From: Actinomycetes bacterium
GTDB taxonomy: Bacteria; Actinomycetota; Acidimicrobiia; Acidimicrobiales; Acidimicrobiaceae
DNA: 37,286 nucleotides
Reading direction: 5' to 3'
Assembly: GCA_021841935.1 (NCBI GenBank)
Contig: JAKCDL010000022.1
Span: 1 to 37,286 of the forward strand
The notes under the pieces are model-generated. The model ran no database searches. It was not told the DNA's origin and was given only the letters and a program-made list of their open reading frames with translations. Below are positions 26,834-34,633 of the stretch, in pieces (the first letter of the stretch is position 1; the number at the start of each line of letters is the position of its first letter). The position numbers and the translations under genes are program-made.

Positions 26834-27760
26834 TCAAGATTGATTACTCGCCAACGATCGCCAATGGACCACCCTCACCTCCGGAATAGCTTCGGCTAAT
26901 CGCTCTTCCCCGAGCAATCTAATGGAATCGCACTCGTTCAAGGTTAGTGATCCGTCGCTATAACAATCAACCTCTAACAAAAGAGTCCTACCGATCCATC
27001 TAGCTCTTATCGCTATTGAATCGAAGCTTCCGCAGGAAGATACGACTTCAATTGCCTTTGTTGTAATTTCCGCATCAACGCTATCCATTAGGTGGCCAAT
27101 GATTTCGGATGTCACCTCATAACCGACGTGACATATAAATGCGGTTACAATCAATCCCGCAATTGCATCTGCTGGGGCAAACCCAAGGCCTACTCCAATC
27201 AAACCCGCCATAGCTCCAGCCGAAGAGAGAGCATCTAGCCATGAATGTTGTGCATCTGCAATGAGCGTCGCTGACTGAATTTTTCTACCTACCTTTAACT
27301 TGTACCGCGCGACGACTTGGTTGCCTATGATTCCAATCGCACTAGCTGCAATCCCAAAGGCAATATCGTGGGTAGGGCTGTGACTAATTAGCTTATTTAT
27401 ACTCAAGTAAGCAGCGGCAATCGCACTAATCCAGATCATCACAGCAATCGCGAGGCCAGCTAGATCTTCTGCCCTCTCCCAACCATATGTAAACTTTGAA
27501 GTGGCTAGCCGTTTCGAGTATCTCAACCCTACAAAGACCGCCAGCGAGGTCGAGACGTCCGACAGATTATGTAATGCATCACCAAGGAGGCCCGCTGAGT
27601 GCGCAAATAGGGCCACTACTAGCTCTAATAGTCCTGTTACAAGAAGCCCCAATGCCGAAATTGAAACAGCCCGCTTTGCTAGTCGTCGGTCTTGGCTCTC
27701 GTTGGTTACGATTCGGTTAGGAAACGGATCCCAACCCTCCGGCCGATCTCTCCCACTCAT
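26834..27760 (-). CDS. Cation diffusion facilitator (zinc/cobalt efflux) transporter
   Basis: From ATG 27760 the 308-residue protein has six hydrophobic helices and a C-terminal cytoplasmic domain, the CDF plan. Metal-site motifs are DALHNLSD (61-68, helix two) and DAQHSWLD (169-176, helix five), the paired D/H sets of Zn2+/H+ antiporters. The longer frame from 27799 would overlap the upstream arsR gene; ATG 27760 follows GGGAGAGA and is preferred. It lies directly behind an ArsR/SmtB repressor with a zinc-type sensor site, so it most likely exports zinc under that control. Its stop lies next to an IS remnant. Confidence 0.93.
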   Translation of the reverse strand: MSGRDRPEGWDPFPNRIVTNESQDRRLAKRAVSISALGLLVTGLLELVVALFAHSAGLLGDALHNLSDVSTSLAVFVGLRYSKRLATSKFTYGWERAEDLAGLAIAVMIWISAIAAAYLSINKLISHSPTHDIAFGIAASAIGIIGNQVVARYKLKVGRKIQSATLIADAQHSWLDALSSAGAMAGLIGVGLGFAPADAIAGLIVTAFICHVGYEVTSEIIGHLMDSVDAEITTKAIEVVSSCGSFDSIAIRARWIGRTLLLEVDCYSDGSLTLNECDSIRLLGEERLAEAIPEVRVVHWRSLASNQS

Positions 27761-27773
27761 TCTCTCCCACTCA
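27746..27773. repeat. Tandem 14-base repeat covering the ribosome site and start of the CDF gene
   Basis: CTCTCCCACTCATT occurs twice in tandem. On the minus strand each copy provides AATGAGTGGGAGAG, that is, a start codon plus a ribosome-binding-like GGGAGAG. One copy supplies the ribosome site for ATG 27760. The second duplicates an out-of-frame ATG overlapping the arsR stop. It is possibly a slippage product that tuned translation. Confidence 0.75.
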
Positions 27774-28121
27774 TTGTGTGATCTCCAAGCTTGCAACATC
27801 TATCTGTGACTCACCCACGTGGGCCATGACGCTATCTACGATCTTTTCAATGTGGGGATCAGATATTCGATAGAAGACTCTCGTACCTTCTCTTCTAATA
27901 CTTACCAATCTCGCTAATCTAAGCTTTGCAAGATGCTGCGATAGTGCAGCTGGCTTCACCTCCAAGTGATCGGCCAACTCATTGACGCTATGTTCTGAAT
28001 GAAGTAGTTCGCGTACAACTTTGAGTCGAGTTCGATCGGCGATCATCTTCAGAAGCTCAACTGCGTCCTCTATGTCGGTCTCGTCTTTGTTGCTTATTTG
28101 CGTATCCACGCAGATAAGCAT
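27771..28121 (-). CDS. ArsR/SmtB-family zinc-responsive repressor
   Basis: 116 residues with a winged helix-turn-helix (HSVNELADHLEVKPAALSQHLAKLR, 44-68, and the RREGTRVFYRI wing). In the last helix Asp88, His90, His101 and Glu104 reproduce the spacing of the alpha-5 zinc site of SmtB (Asp-x-His ... His-x2-Glu with 11 residues between the histidines). Binding of Zn(II) there should release DNA and allow expression of the CDF exporter encoded directly downstream (10-base gap). The start is ATG 28121. No alpha-3 ELCVC motif is present, so cadmium/lead sensing of that type is unlikely. Confidence 0.93.
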   Translation of the reverse strand: MLICVDTQISNKDETDIEDAVELLKMIADRTRLKVVRELLHSEHSVNELADHLEVKPAALSQHLAKLRLARLVSIRREGTRVFYRISDPHIEKIVDSVMAHVGESQIDVASLEITQ

Positions 28122-28142
28122 ATATGACCAAGATATTCAACG
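28122..28142. promoter_or_regulatory. Candidate ArsR/SmtB operator
   Basis: ATATGACCAAGATATTCAAC, next to the repressor start codon, resembles the TGAACA-n-TATTCA half-site arrangement bound by SmtB-type repressors (here TGACCA, then TATTCA). A second TTCAA follows (28148-28158). The match is by consensus recall and imperfect. Confidence 0.35.
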
Positions 28143-28235
28143 AATCGTTCAATCTAAGAATTACTTGACCCGTAACTCAGCTCGTTTTAGGTTGCGATAA
28201 ACACAAGCTTCAGATTTGGGTGTAGATATATAGGT

Positions 28236-29141
28236 ATGGCTAAAACTAGATTTCCAAAAGACAGGGGCCTAACGGCACGTATGGGTTTAACGATCTTTTT
28301 CATTGGGCTCTTGTACGCCGCCGTCGTTGGTGCCCTCTTAGCATTTCGATTCTCAATCGCCTTCGTCGGTGTAATCGCCGGAGGGCTACTGTTTGTTCAA
28401 TACTTCTTCTCCGATAAGATCGCCCTAGCGGCTATGCGAGCTCAAGTTGTTACACCTGCCGAGGCGCCTCAGCTTCACGCTTTGGTGGACCGACTCTGTG
28501 CACTTGCGAACATGCCAAAGCCGAAGGTGGCAATCGCCAACAACGACATTCCAAATGCCTTTGCGACTGGAAGAAATCCATCAAATGCAGTTGTATGTGC
28601 CACGACGGGGCTTTTGCGCCGCCTAAACGAAGAAGAGATCGAAGCCGTGATCTCCCACGAACTATCTCACGTTGCTCATCGCGATGTTGCAGTTATGACA
28701 ATTGCGTCGTTTCTCGGTATGGTAGCTGGCTTTCTAACTCGTATCGAACTTTGGAGCGGTGCTGCATTTGGAGGAGGAGACCGACGTAATAACAATCAAC
28801 AAGAGGGATTCGGACTTGTGATCTTCCTCGCGACGATCGTTGTCTATGCAATCAGCTTCCTTCTCACGAGGACTCTCTCTCGCTACAGAGAACTCGCCGC
28901 CGATCGGTCAGGTGCAATATTGACTGGGCGCCCCTCCAATCTCAAGTCTGCATTGATAAAGATCACAGGAGAAATGGGGAGGATCCCAACTAGAGACCTT
29001 AGAAGTGCTTCGGCCTTCAACGCCTTCTACTTCGCACCTGCCCTTACCAAAGATTCAATCGGTGGCCTCTTCTCTACTCACCCCTCACTTGAAAAGCGCA
29101 TTGCACAACTTGATAAGATCGAAAGAGAGCTATCGAAGTAA
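28236..29141 (+). CDS. htpX: Zinc metalloprotease HtpX (M48B)
   Basis: A 301-residue membrane protease for misfolded membrane proteins. Two N-terminal hydrophobic helices (about 17-58) precede the catalytic motif HELSH (His141, Glu142, His145). Another helix pair (150-172 and 192-213) and the third-ligand segment RYRELAADRSGA (Glu219) follow. The start is ATG 28236, divergent from arsR with a 114-base intergenic region. It is followed by pspAB on the same strand, so it probably takes part in the envelope-stress (Psp) response as in other actinobacteria. Confidence 0.95.
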   Translation: MAKTRFPKDRGLTARMGLTIFFIGLLYAAVVGALLAFRFSIAFVGVIAGGLLFVQYFFSDKIALAAMRAQVVTPAEAPQLHALVDRLCALANMPKPKVAIANNDIPNAFATGRNPSNAVVCATTGLLRRLNEEEIEAVISHELSHVAHRDVAVMTIASFLGMVAGFLTRIELWSGAAFGGGDRRNNNQQEGFGLVIFLATIVVYAISFLLTRTLSRYRELAADRSGAILTGRPSNLKSALIKITGEMGRIPTRDLRSASAFNAFYFAPALTKDSIGGLFSTHPSLEKRIAQLDKIERELSK

Positions 29142-29146
29142 CGATA

Positions 29147-29212
29147 GTGCCAGTTGTAGACGATCGTGAGGTCGCCTTTGATGAAGTTTTTCATATCGAG
29201 TTAGAAGAGTGA
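29147..29212 (+). CDS. Possible 21-residue peptide between htpX and pspAB
   Basis: GTG 29147, preceded at nine bases by GAAG, opens a frame VPVVDDREVAFDEVFHIELE ending TGA at 29212, six bases before the pspAB TTG. The composition is protein-like and acidic, and the position suits a coupling peptide for the next gene. There is no homologue I can name, and chance is quite possible. Confidence 0.2.
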   Translation: MPVVDDREVAFDEVFHIELEE

Positions 29213-29218
29213 GAAGAG

Positions 29219-29782
29219 TTGGGAAAGTTCAGAGATATAGTCTTTGGCCGTAGTCAAGTAGCAAAGGCAAACCTTGACAACTTATTCGCAATGCCCTCTG
29301 CGGCAATTTCCCTAGAAGTTGCCGCCAACTTGGTAACGACCCATAGTGCATCGGTATGTTTTCGCGCTCCATCAGGTGCAGCCTTCCAATCAGCTGCCAT
29401 CGACTTCAAGTCAACTATCGCCCAAGAGGACGTGGCAGTCGTTGAAAGTACCGACTCGCTCGGTTACTCGTGGGTAACAGTAACTGCAGATGAGCTCGAG
29501 ACACTAACTACTGCGATTCATGGTATCAACTCAACCCTTGAAGATAATGGATTTGGACCATCGCTCCTCTGCTCAGTCTTTGCCTTCACCAACACAACCA
29601 ACTCCAAAAAAGAGTACCTCGTCTACCTCTACAAGAGGGGGACCTTTTATCCCTTTGTTCCAAATGGCAGCGACAGTAGGGATAACGCTAGAGAGTTGGC
29701 ACTCCAGGCCCTCCTCAAAGACGACCTAGCATTCGAGACTGACTTGGAAAGGTGGTTTGCCCTTTGGGGGCTACCGCTCTAG
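29219..29782 (+). CDS. pspAB: PspA-associated protein PspAB
   Basis: The 187-residue protein matches the PspAB family: starts GKFRDIVFGRSQVAKANLDNLFAMPSAA, has DSLGYSWVTV in the middle and VYLYKRGTFYPFVP in the second half, and ends with LERWFALWGLPL. It has no membrane segment. The function is not defined biochemically; the family accompanies pspA, pspAA and htpX in actinobacterial envelope-stress loci. Here htpX precedes it by 77 bases, while pspA itself is not in the window. The start is TTG 29219 after GAGAAGAG. Confidence 0.9.
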   Translation: MGKFRDIVFGRSQVAKANLDNLFAMPSAAISLEVAANLVTTHSASVCFRAPSGAAFQSAAIDFKSTIAQEDVAVVESTDSLGYSWVTVTADELETLTTAIHGINSTLEDNGFGPSLLCSVFAFTNTTNSKKEYLVYLYKRGTFYPFVPNGSDSRDNARELALQALLKDDLAFETDLERWFALWGLPL

Positions 29783-29966
29783 TGACACTCTTCAAGTAGC
29801 AGTCTCTGATAGTGAGATCACTTTGGTGGCGAAGACAGAGAGCCATCAAAACACTCACTTGGCACTTGCAAAGGTGATACTTCTATCTCAAGTCGTTGTT
29901 ATAGGGCCTTGGATCCGATACCTCTAGCTATACGACCCTGTAAAGCAGCTCATCCAAATCCATTAG

Positions 29967-30003
29967 CCACTTCGAGAGATAAGAGAGTCTTTCGAAGTGG
30001 TTT
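29967..30003. terminator. Hairpin between convergent pspAB and aroA
   Basis: CCACTTCGA (29967-29975) pairs with TCGAAGTGG (29992-30000) and is followed by TTTAGC on the plus strand. The aroA stop begins right there on the other strand. It probably works for transcription coming from either side, though the T-tail is short. Confidence 0.5.
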
Positions 30004-31318
30004 AGCTTGCCGAACTTTCGATGGTCACATCGCCGCCAACGGATCGGAATAGATCGATAAATGTAGGGAAGGAGGTGCTAACTGCATCGAATCCATCGAT
30101 GACCGTTGATCCACCAAGAGCCATAGTTAGTATCGCCGCCGACATCGCAATTCGATGGTCGAATTGGGCATCGACAAATCTAACGCCACTTCCCTGCGAC
30201 CCTTTGAAGCCTGCAACATATAGTCCATCTTCGTACTCGCCACACTCTACTTCGAATGCTTTGAGCATCGATACTGTAGTCTTGATCCGATCGCTCTCCT
30301 TATGGCGCAACTCTTTTAGTCCACGAAATTCGCTGACTCCACCACAAAGGGCAGCGACGGTAGCAATGATGGGAACTTCGTCGATATACGACGCAGCATC
30401 TCTTCCGTCGGTTGTCACTGAATTCAAGTAGGACGATCGCGAGGTGATGTTGTAGTTTCCGTTGCCATCGGGAACGATATCCAACTTTGCGCCCATCTCC
30501 TTGAAGATATCTACAAAACCGTCGCGTTGCGGTCCGAGATAGATACCATCAACTGCAATCTCAGTATTGGTGATGAGGCCTAAAGCTATATAGAAGGCGG
30601 CAGAGGAGGGATCACCGGGAACGTGTATGTCATTAGCGTTGAGTATTGACTGTCGCACGGAGATTCTGTCTCGGTCCCCTACTCTTTCGGTAGAAATATC
30701 TGCACCAAACGCCCTAAGCATCTCTTCAGTGTGGCTACGAGTGGGCTCGCTCTCTTCTACGACCGTCGTACCCTCAGCGCCCAGCCCAGCAAATAGAATT
30801 GCCGACTTGACCTGGGCGGAGGCGACTGGGAGCCTATATTCTATCGATCTGAGGCGGCTACCGACGATAGCTAAGGGAGCTAAATTACCAGAGTCGCGGC
30901 CGTATATAGTCGCCCCCATCTTCCTCAAAGGATCAGCAACTCTAGCCATTGGTCGACGGCGAATAGATGCGTCGCCAGTCAAGATAAACGTTGAGCCCTC
31001 CATTGGAGATAGTAGACCACTTGCTAGCCGAATCAGCGTTCCGGAATTTCCAACGTCGATGACGTCTTGTGGCTCTCTTACCTCGCGCCCTAAACCAACT
31101 ATCGATATAGTGCCGTCATCGAGGGATGTGATATTTACCCCGAGTGCTTCAACCAAGCGATAAGTAGCCATTACATCATCTGCACTCGATAGGCCAAAGA
31201 CCCGATAAGACCCCTCCGCTAGCAAAGACAAGAGAAGGGATCGATGCGATATCGACTTATCCCCAGGTACCGAGAGTCTTCGACCTATAGCCCGGCCAGC
31301 AGTTACAGTTGCTTTCAC
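30002..31318 (-). CDS. aroA: 3-phosphoshikimate 1-carboxyvinyltransferase (EPSP synthase)
   Basis: AroA joins PEP to shikimate-3-phosphate in the sixth step of the shikimate pathway. The 438-residue protein has the N-terminal GDKSISHRSLLL (Lys21, Ser22), VGNSGTLIRL, the shikimate-binding SAQVKSAILFAGL, and RHKESDRI towards the end. All are typical of bacterial EPSP synthases. The start is GTG 31318 with AGAGGG in front. It closes the scpA-scpB-rluB-aroH-aroA unit. Next to the chorismate mutase gene, it supplies aromatic amino acid precursors. The cmk gene, its usual follower, is displaced by the island to the left. Confidence 0.97.
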   Translation of the reverse strand: MKATVTAGRAIGRRLSVPGDKSISHRSLLLSLLAEGSYRVFGLSSADDVMATYRLVEALGVNITSLDDGTISIVGLGREVREPQDVIDVGNSGTLIRLASGLLSPMEGSTFILTGDASIRRRPMARVADPLRKMGATIYGRDSGNLAPLAIVGSRLRSIEYRLPVASAQVKSAILFAGLGAEGTTVVEESEPTRSHTEEMLRAFGADISTERVGDRDRISVRQSILNANDIHVPGDPSSAAFYIALGLITNTEIAVDGIYLGPQRDGFVDIFKEMGAKLDIVPDGNGNYNITSRSSYLNSVTTDGRDAASYIDEVPIIATVAALCGGVSEFRGLKELRHKESDRIKTTVSMLKAFEVECGEYEDGLYVAGFKGSQGSGVRFVDAQFDHRIAMSAAILTMALGGSTVIDGFDAVSTSFPTFIDLFRSVGGDVTIESSAS

Positions 31319-31355
31319 TTTAAAAACCCTCTAGAAATGGTGTGAAATTATTAGC

Positions 31356-31718
31356 CTACGAAGGCAGGTCGTCGCGGAGTCCCTTGGCGCCGTGCAAGTA
31401 GATGTGACGAAGCTCAGAGCGAGCCTTGTCGGTATCGATCAAAGCAAGAATCCTGATGCATAAAGGTGTGGAGTCGACGATCTCGAGCTCTTGTGCGCAG
31501 ATTAATGGCACATCTCCAAATCCCATTTCACGGGCTGCAGCAGCTGGGAAAGCGCCATGAACGTCACTCGTTGCGGTGAATATTAACGTGACAAAATCGT
31601 CTTTATCCAATCCGTTACGCTCGATCATCGCACCAAGCAGTTCTTTCGTCTTTACTATGATCTCTTCCCTTGAGTCTTCCTCTAGGGTGGTTGCTCCTCT
31701 TAATCCTTTTGTCGACAT
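31356..31718 (-). CDS. aroH: Chorismate mutase, AroH type
   Basis: A 120-residue monofunctional AroH-fold chorismate mutase that turns chorismate into prephenate. Active-site residues align with the B. subtilis enzyme: Arg7 (GLRGATTLEED), Cys74 and Glu77 (LICAQELEI) and Arg89 (PLCIRIL). TATSDVHGAFPAAAARE (48-64) is the other hallmark. ATG 31718 is the proper start; the frame continues upstream to 31763, but that part lies inside rluB. The ten-base gap to rluB and 37 bases to aroA indicate an operon. It needs trimerisation for activity, as in the family. Confidence 0.95.
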   Translation of the reverse strand: MSTKGLRGATTLEEDSREEIIVKTKELLGAMIERNGLDKDDFVTLIFTATSDVHGAFPAAAAREMGFGDVPLICAQELEIVDSTPLCIRILALIDTDKARSELRHIYLHGAKGLRDDLPS

Positions 31719-31728
31719 TCGAATGATC

Positions 31729-32475
31729 TTAGTCCACAGTCTCCACTGATCTCCACAGCTCACGAAGTTCGCCTTCAGCTAAATTGCGATAGTGACCCAC
31801 CTTGAGTGTCGAATCTAAGATTGGTCCGATCCGAGTTCTAACCAATCTCGTCACCTCGCTTCCGACCGCTGAAACCATTCGCCGAATCTGACGGTTTCGC
31901 CCCTCTCGAATTTCAAAACGATAGAGCGTCTTTGACAGCTCCGATACTTTAGCTGGCAGTGTCAACCCATCATCAAGCTCCACTCCCACTCTAAGCTGGT
32001 GAATTGCCTGTTTTGAGAGAGCCCGATCTGTGCTGACCAGGTACTCTTTAGCCAATTTGTAGCGAGGATGTGTGAGTCTGTTGGTGAGAGATCCGTCGTT
32101 TGTGAGAATGATCAGCCCCTCAGAGTCATAGTCGAGGCGTCCCACTGGATAGATTCGCTCTTCAATATCGACTATATCGATGACGGTTCTACGGCCCTGT
32201 GGGTCGCTCACCGACGATATGACATTTTTGGGCTTGTTCAAGAGCAGGTAAACATGATCTGGTGTGCTCATTATTGGTATTGAGTCGACCTCTATGAGAT
32301 CTTCACCCAATACACCCCTGTCGCCAAGGGTGGCAACAGCGCCATTGATACGCACCCTTCCTTCTACGATGAGCTCTTCGCTTCTCCGTCTCGATGCGAT
32401 ACCTGCTTGTGCAATTATCTTCTGTAACCTCTCGCCTCGATCGTCGTCGAGAAGTCCTTTGAATAGATCTGACAA
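31729..32475 (-). CDS. 23S rRNA pseudouridine synthase, RluB/RsuA family
   Basis: 248 residues. An S4 RNA-binding domain comes first (RLQKIIAQAGIASRRRSEEL, 16-35). The catalytic domain follows, with GRLDYDSEGLIILTNDG holding the nucleophile Asp115 and the KEYLV and GRNRQIRRM motifs. It should isomerise a uridine in 23S rRNA (RluB) or 16S rRNA (RsuA); gene context beside scpB favours RluB. The start is TTG 32475, seven bases after GAGG, two bases after the scpB stop. Translation is likely coupled. The last part of the gene precedes aroH by ten bases. Confidence 0.95.
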   Translation of the reverse strand: MSDLFKGLLDDDRGERLQKIIAQAGIASRRRSEELIVEGRVRINGAVATLGDRGVLGEDLIEVDSIPIMSTPDHVYLLLNKPKNVISSVSDPQGRRTVIDIVDIEERIYPVGRLDYDSEGLIILTNDGSLTNRLTHPRYKLAKEYLVSTDRALSKQAIHQLRVGVELDDGLTLPAKVSELSKTLYRFEIREGRNRQIRRMVSAVGSEVTRLVRTRIGPILDSTLKVGHYRNLAEGELRELWRSVETVD

Positions 32476-32477
32476 CT

Positions 32478-33071
32478 TTAAGCCTCGTCCCTCAGAGTAT
32501 TTTCAAGCGCCTCAGCCATCTCCGTGGGAGGTGCAAATTCAATCAAACGTGGAAGATCCTCGAGCGAATTCAGCCCCATTATCTCCAAGAAGTACTTAGT
32601 GGTGCCAAAGAGCTGAGCGCTGTTAGGGCCTCGCTCTTTGCCCAATGGGGCGATATAACCCTTAACCGCTAATAGGCGCATAACCGCATCGGAATTAACA
32701 CCTCGAATAGTCGCGACACGACTCCTTGAGATGGGTTGCTGGTAGGCGACTATCGCTAGAGTTTCAAGGGAGGCACCGGACAATCTCGAATTTGAAGTAT
32801 CTTCTGCGAAGCGTCGAAGGTATGGCTCGTAGACCGACTTAGTGTAGAGACGATAGCCTCCAGCAATCTTCAGTAACTCGACTCCCCTCCCCTCCTCCTT
32901 CAAAGACGTTGCAAGGTTATCGAGCTCACCCTCAATCTCATCTTTAGTGACATCGAGATACCGAGCTAAATCTTCGACCGCAATGGGATCAGTGGCGACG
33001 AAGAGCAATGCCTCAATTGCACCAATCAAAGGTGATGCTTCCAATCTTGTGAGTTCTCCTTCCGCACTCAA
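32478..33071 (-). CDS. scpB: Segregation and condensation protein B
   Basis: ScpB is the winged-helix kite subunit of the SMC-ScpAB chromosome condensation complex. The 197-residue protein shows IGAIEALLFVATDPIAVEDLA (first winged helix) and LETLAIVAYQQPISRSRV with IRGVNSDAVMRLL (second), the most conserved stretch of the family. GTTKYFLEIMGLNSLEDLP leads to the end. The start is TTG 33071 behind AGGGG, nine bases after the scpA stop. The order scpA-scpB-rluB is nearly universal in Gram-positive bacteria, supporting all three calls. Confidence 0.97.
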   Translation of the reverse strand: MSAEGELTRLEASPLIGAIEALLFVATDPIAVEDLARYLDVTKDEIEGELDNLATSLKEEGRGVELLKIAGGYRLYTKSVYEPYLRRFAEDTSNSRLSGASLETLAIVAYQQPISRSRVATIRGVNSDAVMRLLAVKGYIAPLGKERGPNSAQLFGTTKYFLEIMGLNSLEDLPRLIEFAPPTEMAEALENTLRDEA

Positions 33072-33080
33072 GAACGCCCC

Positions 33081-33836
33081 TTAGTTAGGGCTACCCTGTT
33101 TGTCCGTATCATCTATGACTTCGATCAAAATTCCACCAAACTCACCCTGTGAAGCCCTAATTAGCCCCAGCTTATATAGCTCTAGGAGTCCCAAGAAGTA
33201 GAGCACTACCTCAATCTTTGTCGATGCTAAAGTTGTCACCACCTCAAAGGAGTTACTTTTAGTCTCCACTAGTCGACTAAGGAGTATCTCACGCGCCTCT
33301 AGGACCGACATCCTAGGTAGCGGAGTCACATGGTGAGTCGACAGTGACTCAGGCGTGGAGGCCCTCAAAGCCTTGTCGTAGGCGTTCGCCAACTCTATTG
33401 GGTCTAGATTTGAAAGAGGATCTGGCACGAGGTGCGATAATTCAACTCCAAAACCCACCTCTCTTCCAAAGCGTGCAGCACCAAGCTCAATCAAGGTGCC
33501 AAATACGCTCGATACGTCACGATAGGTTTTAGCCTCTAAAAGTCGGGCGAGAAGGAGGTCACGCTCTTCAAAAAATGCAAGCTCCTCATCGTCGTCGAGG
33601 AGAGACGAGGATGGAAAGAGCTTCCGACACTTTATCTCAATCAATGTGGCAGCAACTAGCAAGAACTCCGTTGCTATCTCTAAGTCCAATCGCTTTCGAA
33701 GTTCAATCTCAGCCATGAAATCAGCTACGAGATCGGTGATAGATAGCTGATAGATGTCAATATCGGCTCCTTGAATCAAGGTCAATAGAACTCCTATTGG
33801 CCCCTCGTAAAGATCTAACTTAACCGTATATGACAT
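33081..33836 (-). CDS. scpA: Segregation and condensation protein A
   Basis: ScpA is the kleisin bridging the two SMC heads. The N-terminal domain begins with the hallmark YEGPIGVLLTLIQGADIDIYQ (residues 10-30) and ELRKRLDLEIATEFLLVAATLIEIKCRKLFP. An acidic linker and a C-terminal winged helix (VVTTLASTKIEVVLYFLGLLELYKLGLI) follow. The size, 251 residues, is typical. The start is ATG 33836. It is the first gene of the minus-strand block down to aroA; the promoter should lie in the 140 bases shared with the divergent SixA-like gene. Confidence 0.96.
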   Translation of the reverse strand: MSYTVKLDLYEGPIGVLLTLIQGADIDIYQLSITDLVADFMAEIELRKRLDLEIATEFLLVAATLIEIKCRKLFPSSSLLDDDEELAFFEERDLLLARLLEAKTYRDVSSVFGTLIELGAARFGREVGFGVELSHLVPDPLSNLDPIELANAYDKALRASTPESLSTHHVTPLPRMSVLEAREILLSRLVETKSNSFEVVTTLASTKIEVVLYFLGLLELYKLGLIRASQGEFGGILIEVIDDTDKQGSPN

Positions 33837-33976
33837 TATCTAACGCTTCAAAAATCGCCCAGAAAGTACCCCGGAATAATCGATCGCAGCATTCAATTTT
33901 GAAAAAATTGGTGCGATAAGTATTCAAGTCCTCGTATATCCTAACCCTTCAGGGTTCAAGAACGAAAGGTCTTAGA

Positions 33977-34450
33977 TTGGAAGCGACCCACAAGCTCTAT
34001 CTTCTGCGCCACGCGAAAGCAGGGGCGAGAGATGATTCGTCAAAGACAGATATAGATCGTCCCCTCACCCCAAAAGGAGTAGTTCAATCAACTTCAATAT
34101 CGTCATTCTTGGTGGGTCGTGATATTACCGAGATAATCTCTTCTCCTTACAAGAGGTGTATCCAAACCGTGGAGCCACTCTCTCTAGAGGCATCTATCGA
34201 GATTGTCGAGAGCCATGCACTTGGAGAAGAGACTTCGAGCAGGGAACTTCAAAGCCTCCTCGAATACGTTCTAGCGACGGCAAATTCGACCGAGCAATCA
34301 TCATCTATCGTCCTTTGCACTCACGGCAACGTAGTACCCGCGATAATCAATGCACTTGGCCTCTACTCAAACGATACAATTCTCTGCGCCAAGGGTTCCC
34401 TTTATGAAATTGATCTAGTTGAAAAGAGCATCAGCTACCGGGAGTTCTAG
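33977..34450 (+). CDS. SixA-like histidine phosphatase
   Basis: 157 residues of the histidine phosphatase superfamily. The catalytic LLRHAKAG holds Arg11 and His12. SSPYKRCIQT supplies Arg60, and CTHGNV the second His116. The short size and RHAKA instead of RHGE put it with SixA-type phosphohistidine phosphatases. It may act on a phosphorelay protein or on small phosphorylated compounds. The start is TTG 33977 after GAAAGG. A small hairpin AACCCT/AGGGTT lies upstream at 33942-33957. It is divergent from the scpA operon. Confidence 0.88.
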   Translation: MEATHKLYLLRHAKAGARDDSSKTDIDRPLTPKGVVQSTSISSFLVGRDITEIISSPYKRCIQTVEPLSLEASIEIVESHALGEETSSRELQSLLEYVLATANSTEQSSSIVLCTHGNVVPAIINALGLYSNDTILCAKGSLYEIDLVEKSISYREF

Positions 34451-34633
34451 AGTCATCTTTACGTAGACGATAGCTAGCGAACGCCAAAAGTCAAAATGAC
34501 AATCATCTATCGCCATAACTTATTCTTTGTCCACTTCGTCCCCTGGCGCTGTTGCGTCGGTTCCAATAATACGGCGAACTAAGGTAGAGTCTCTGTAGCA
34601 AGGCAATAGCAATCGAAGATAAACAGGGCACCC

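Noticed and set aside
30627..31163. A 178-codon open frame on the plus strand opposite aroA
   Set aside because: It lies fully inside the well supported aroA gene, has serine-rich low-similarity content and no ribosome site; a codon-bias shadow.
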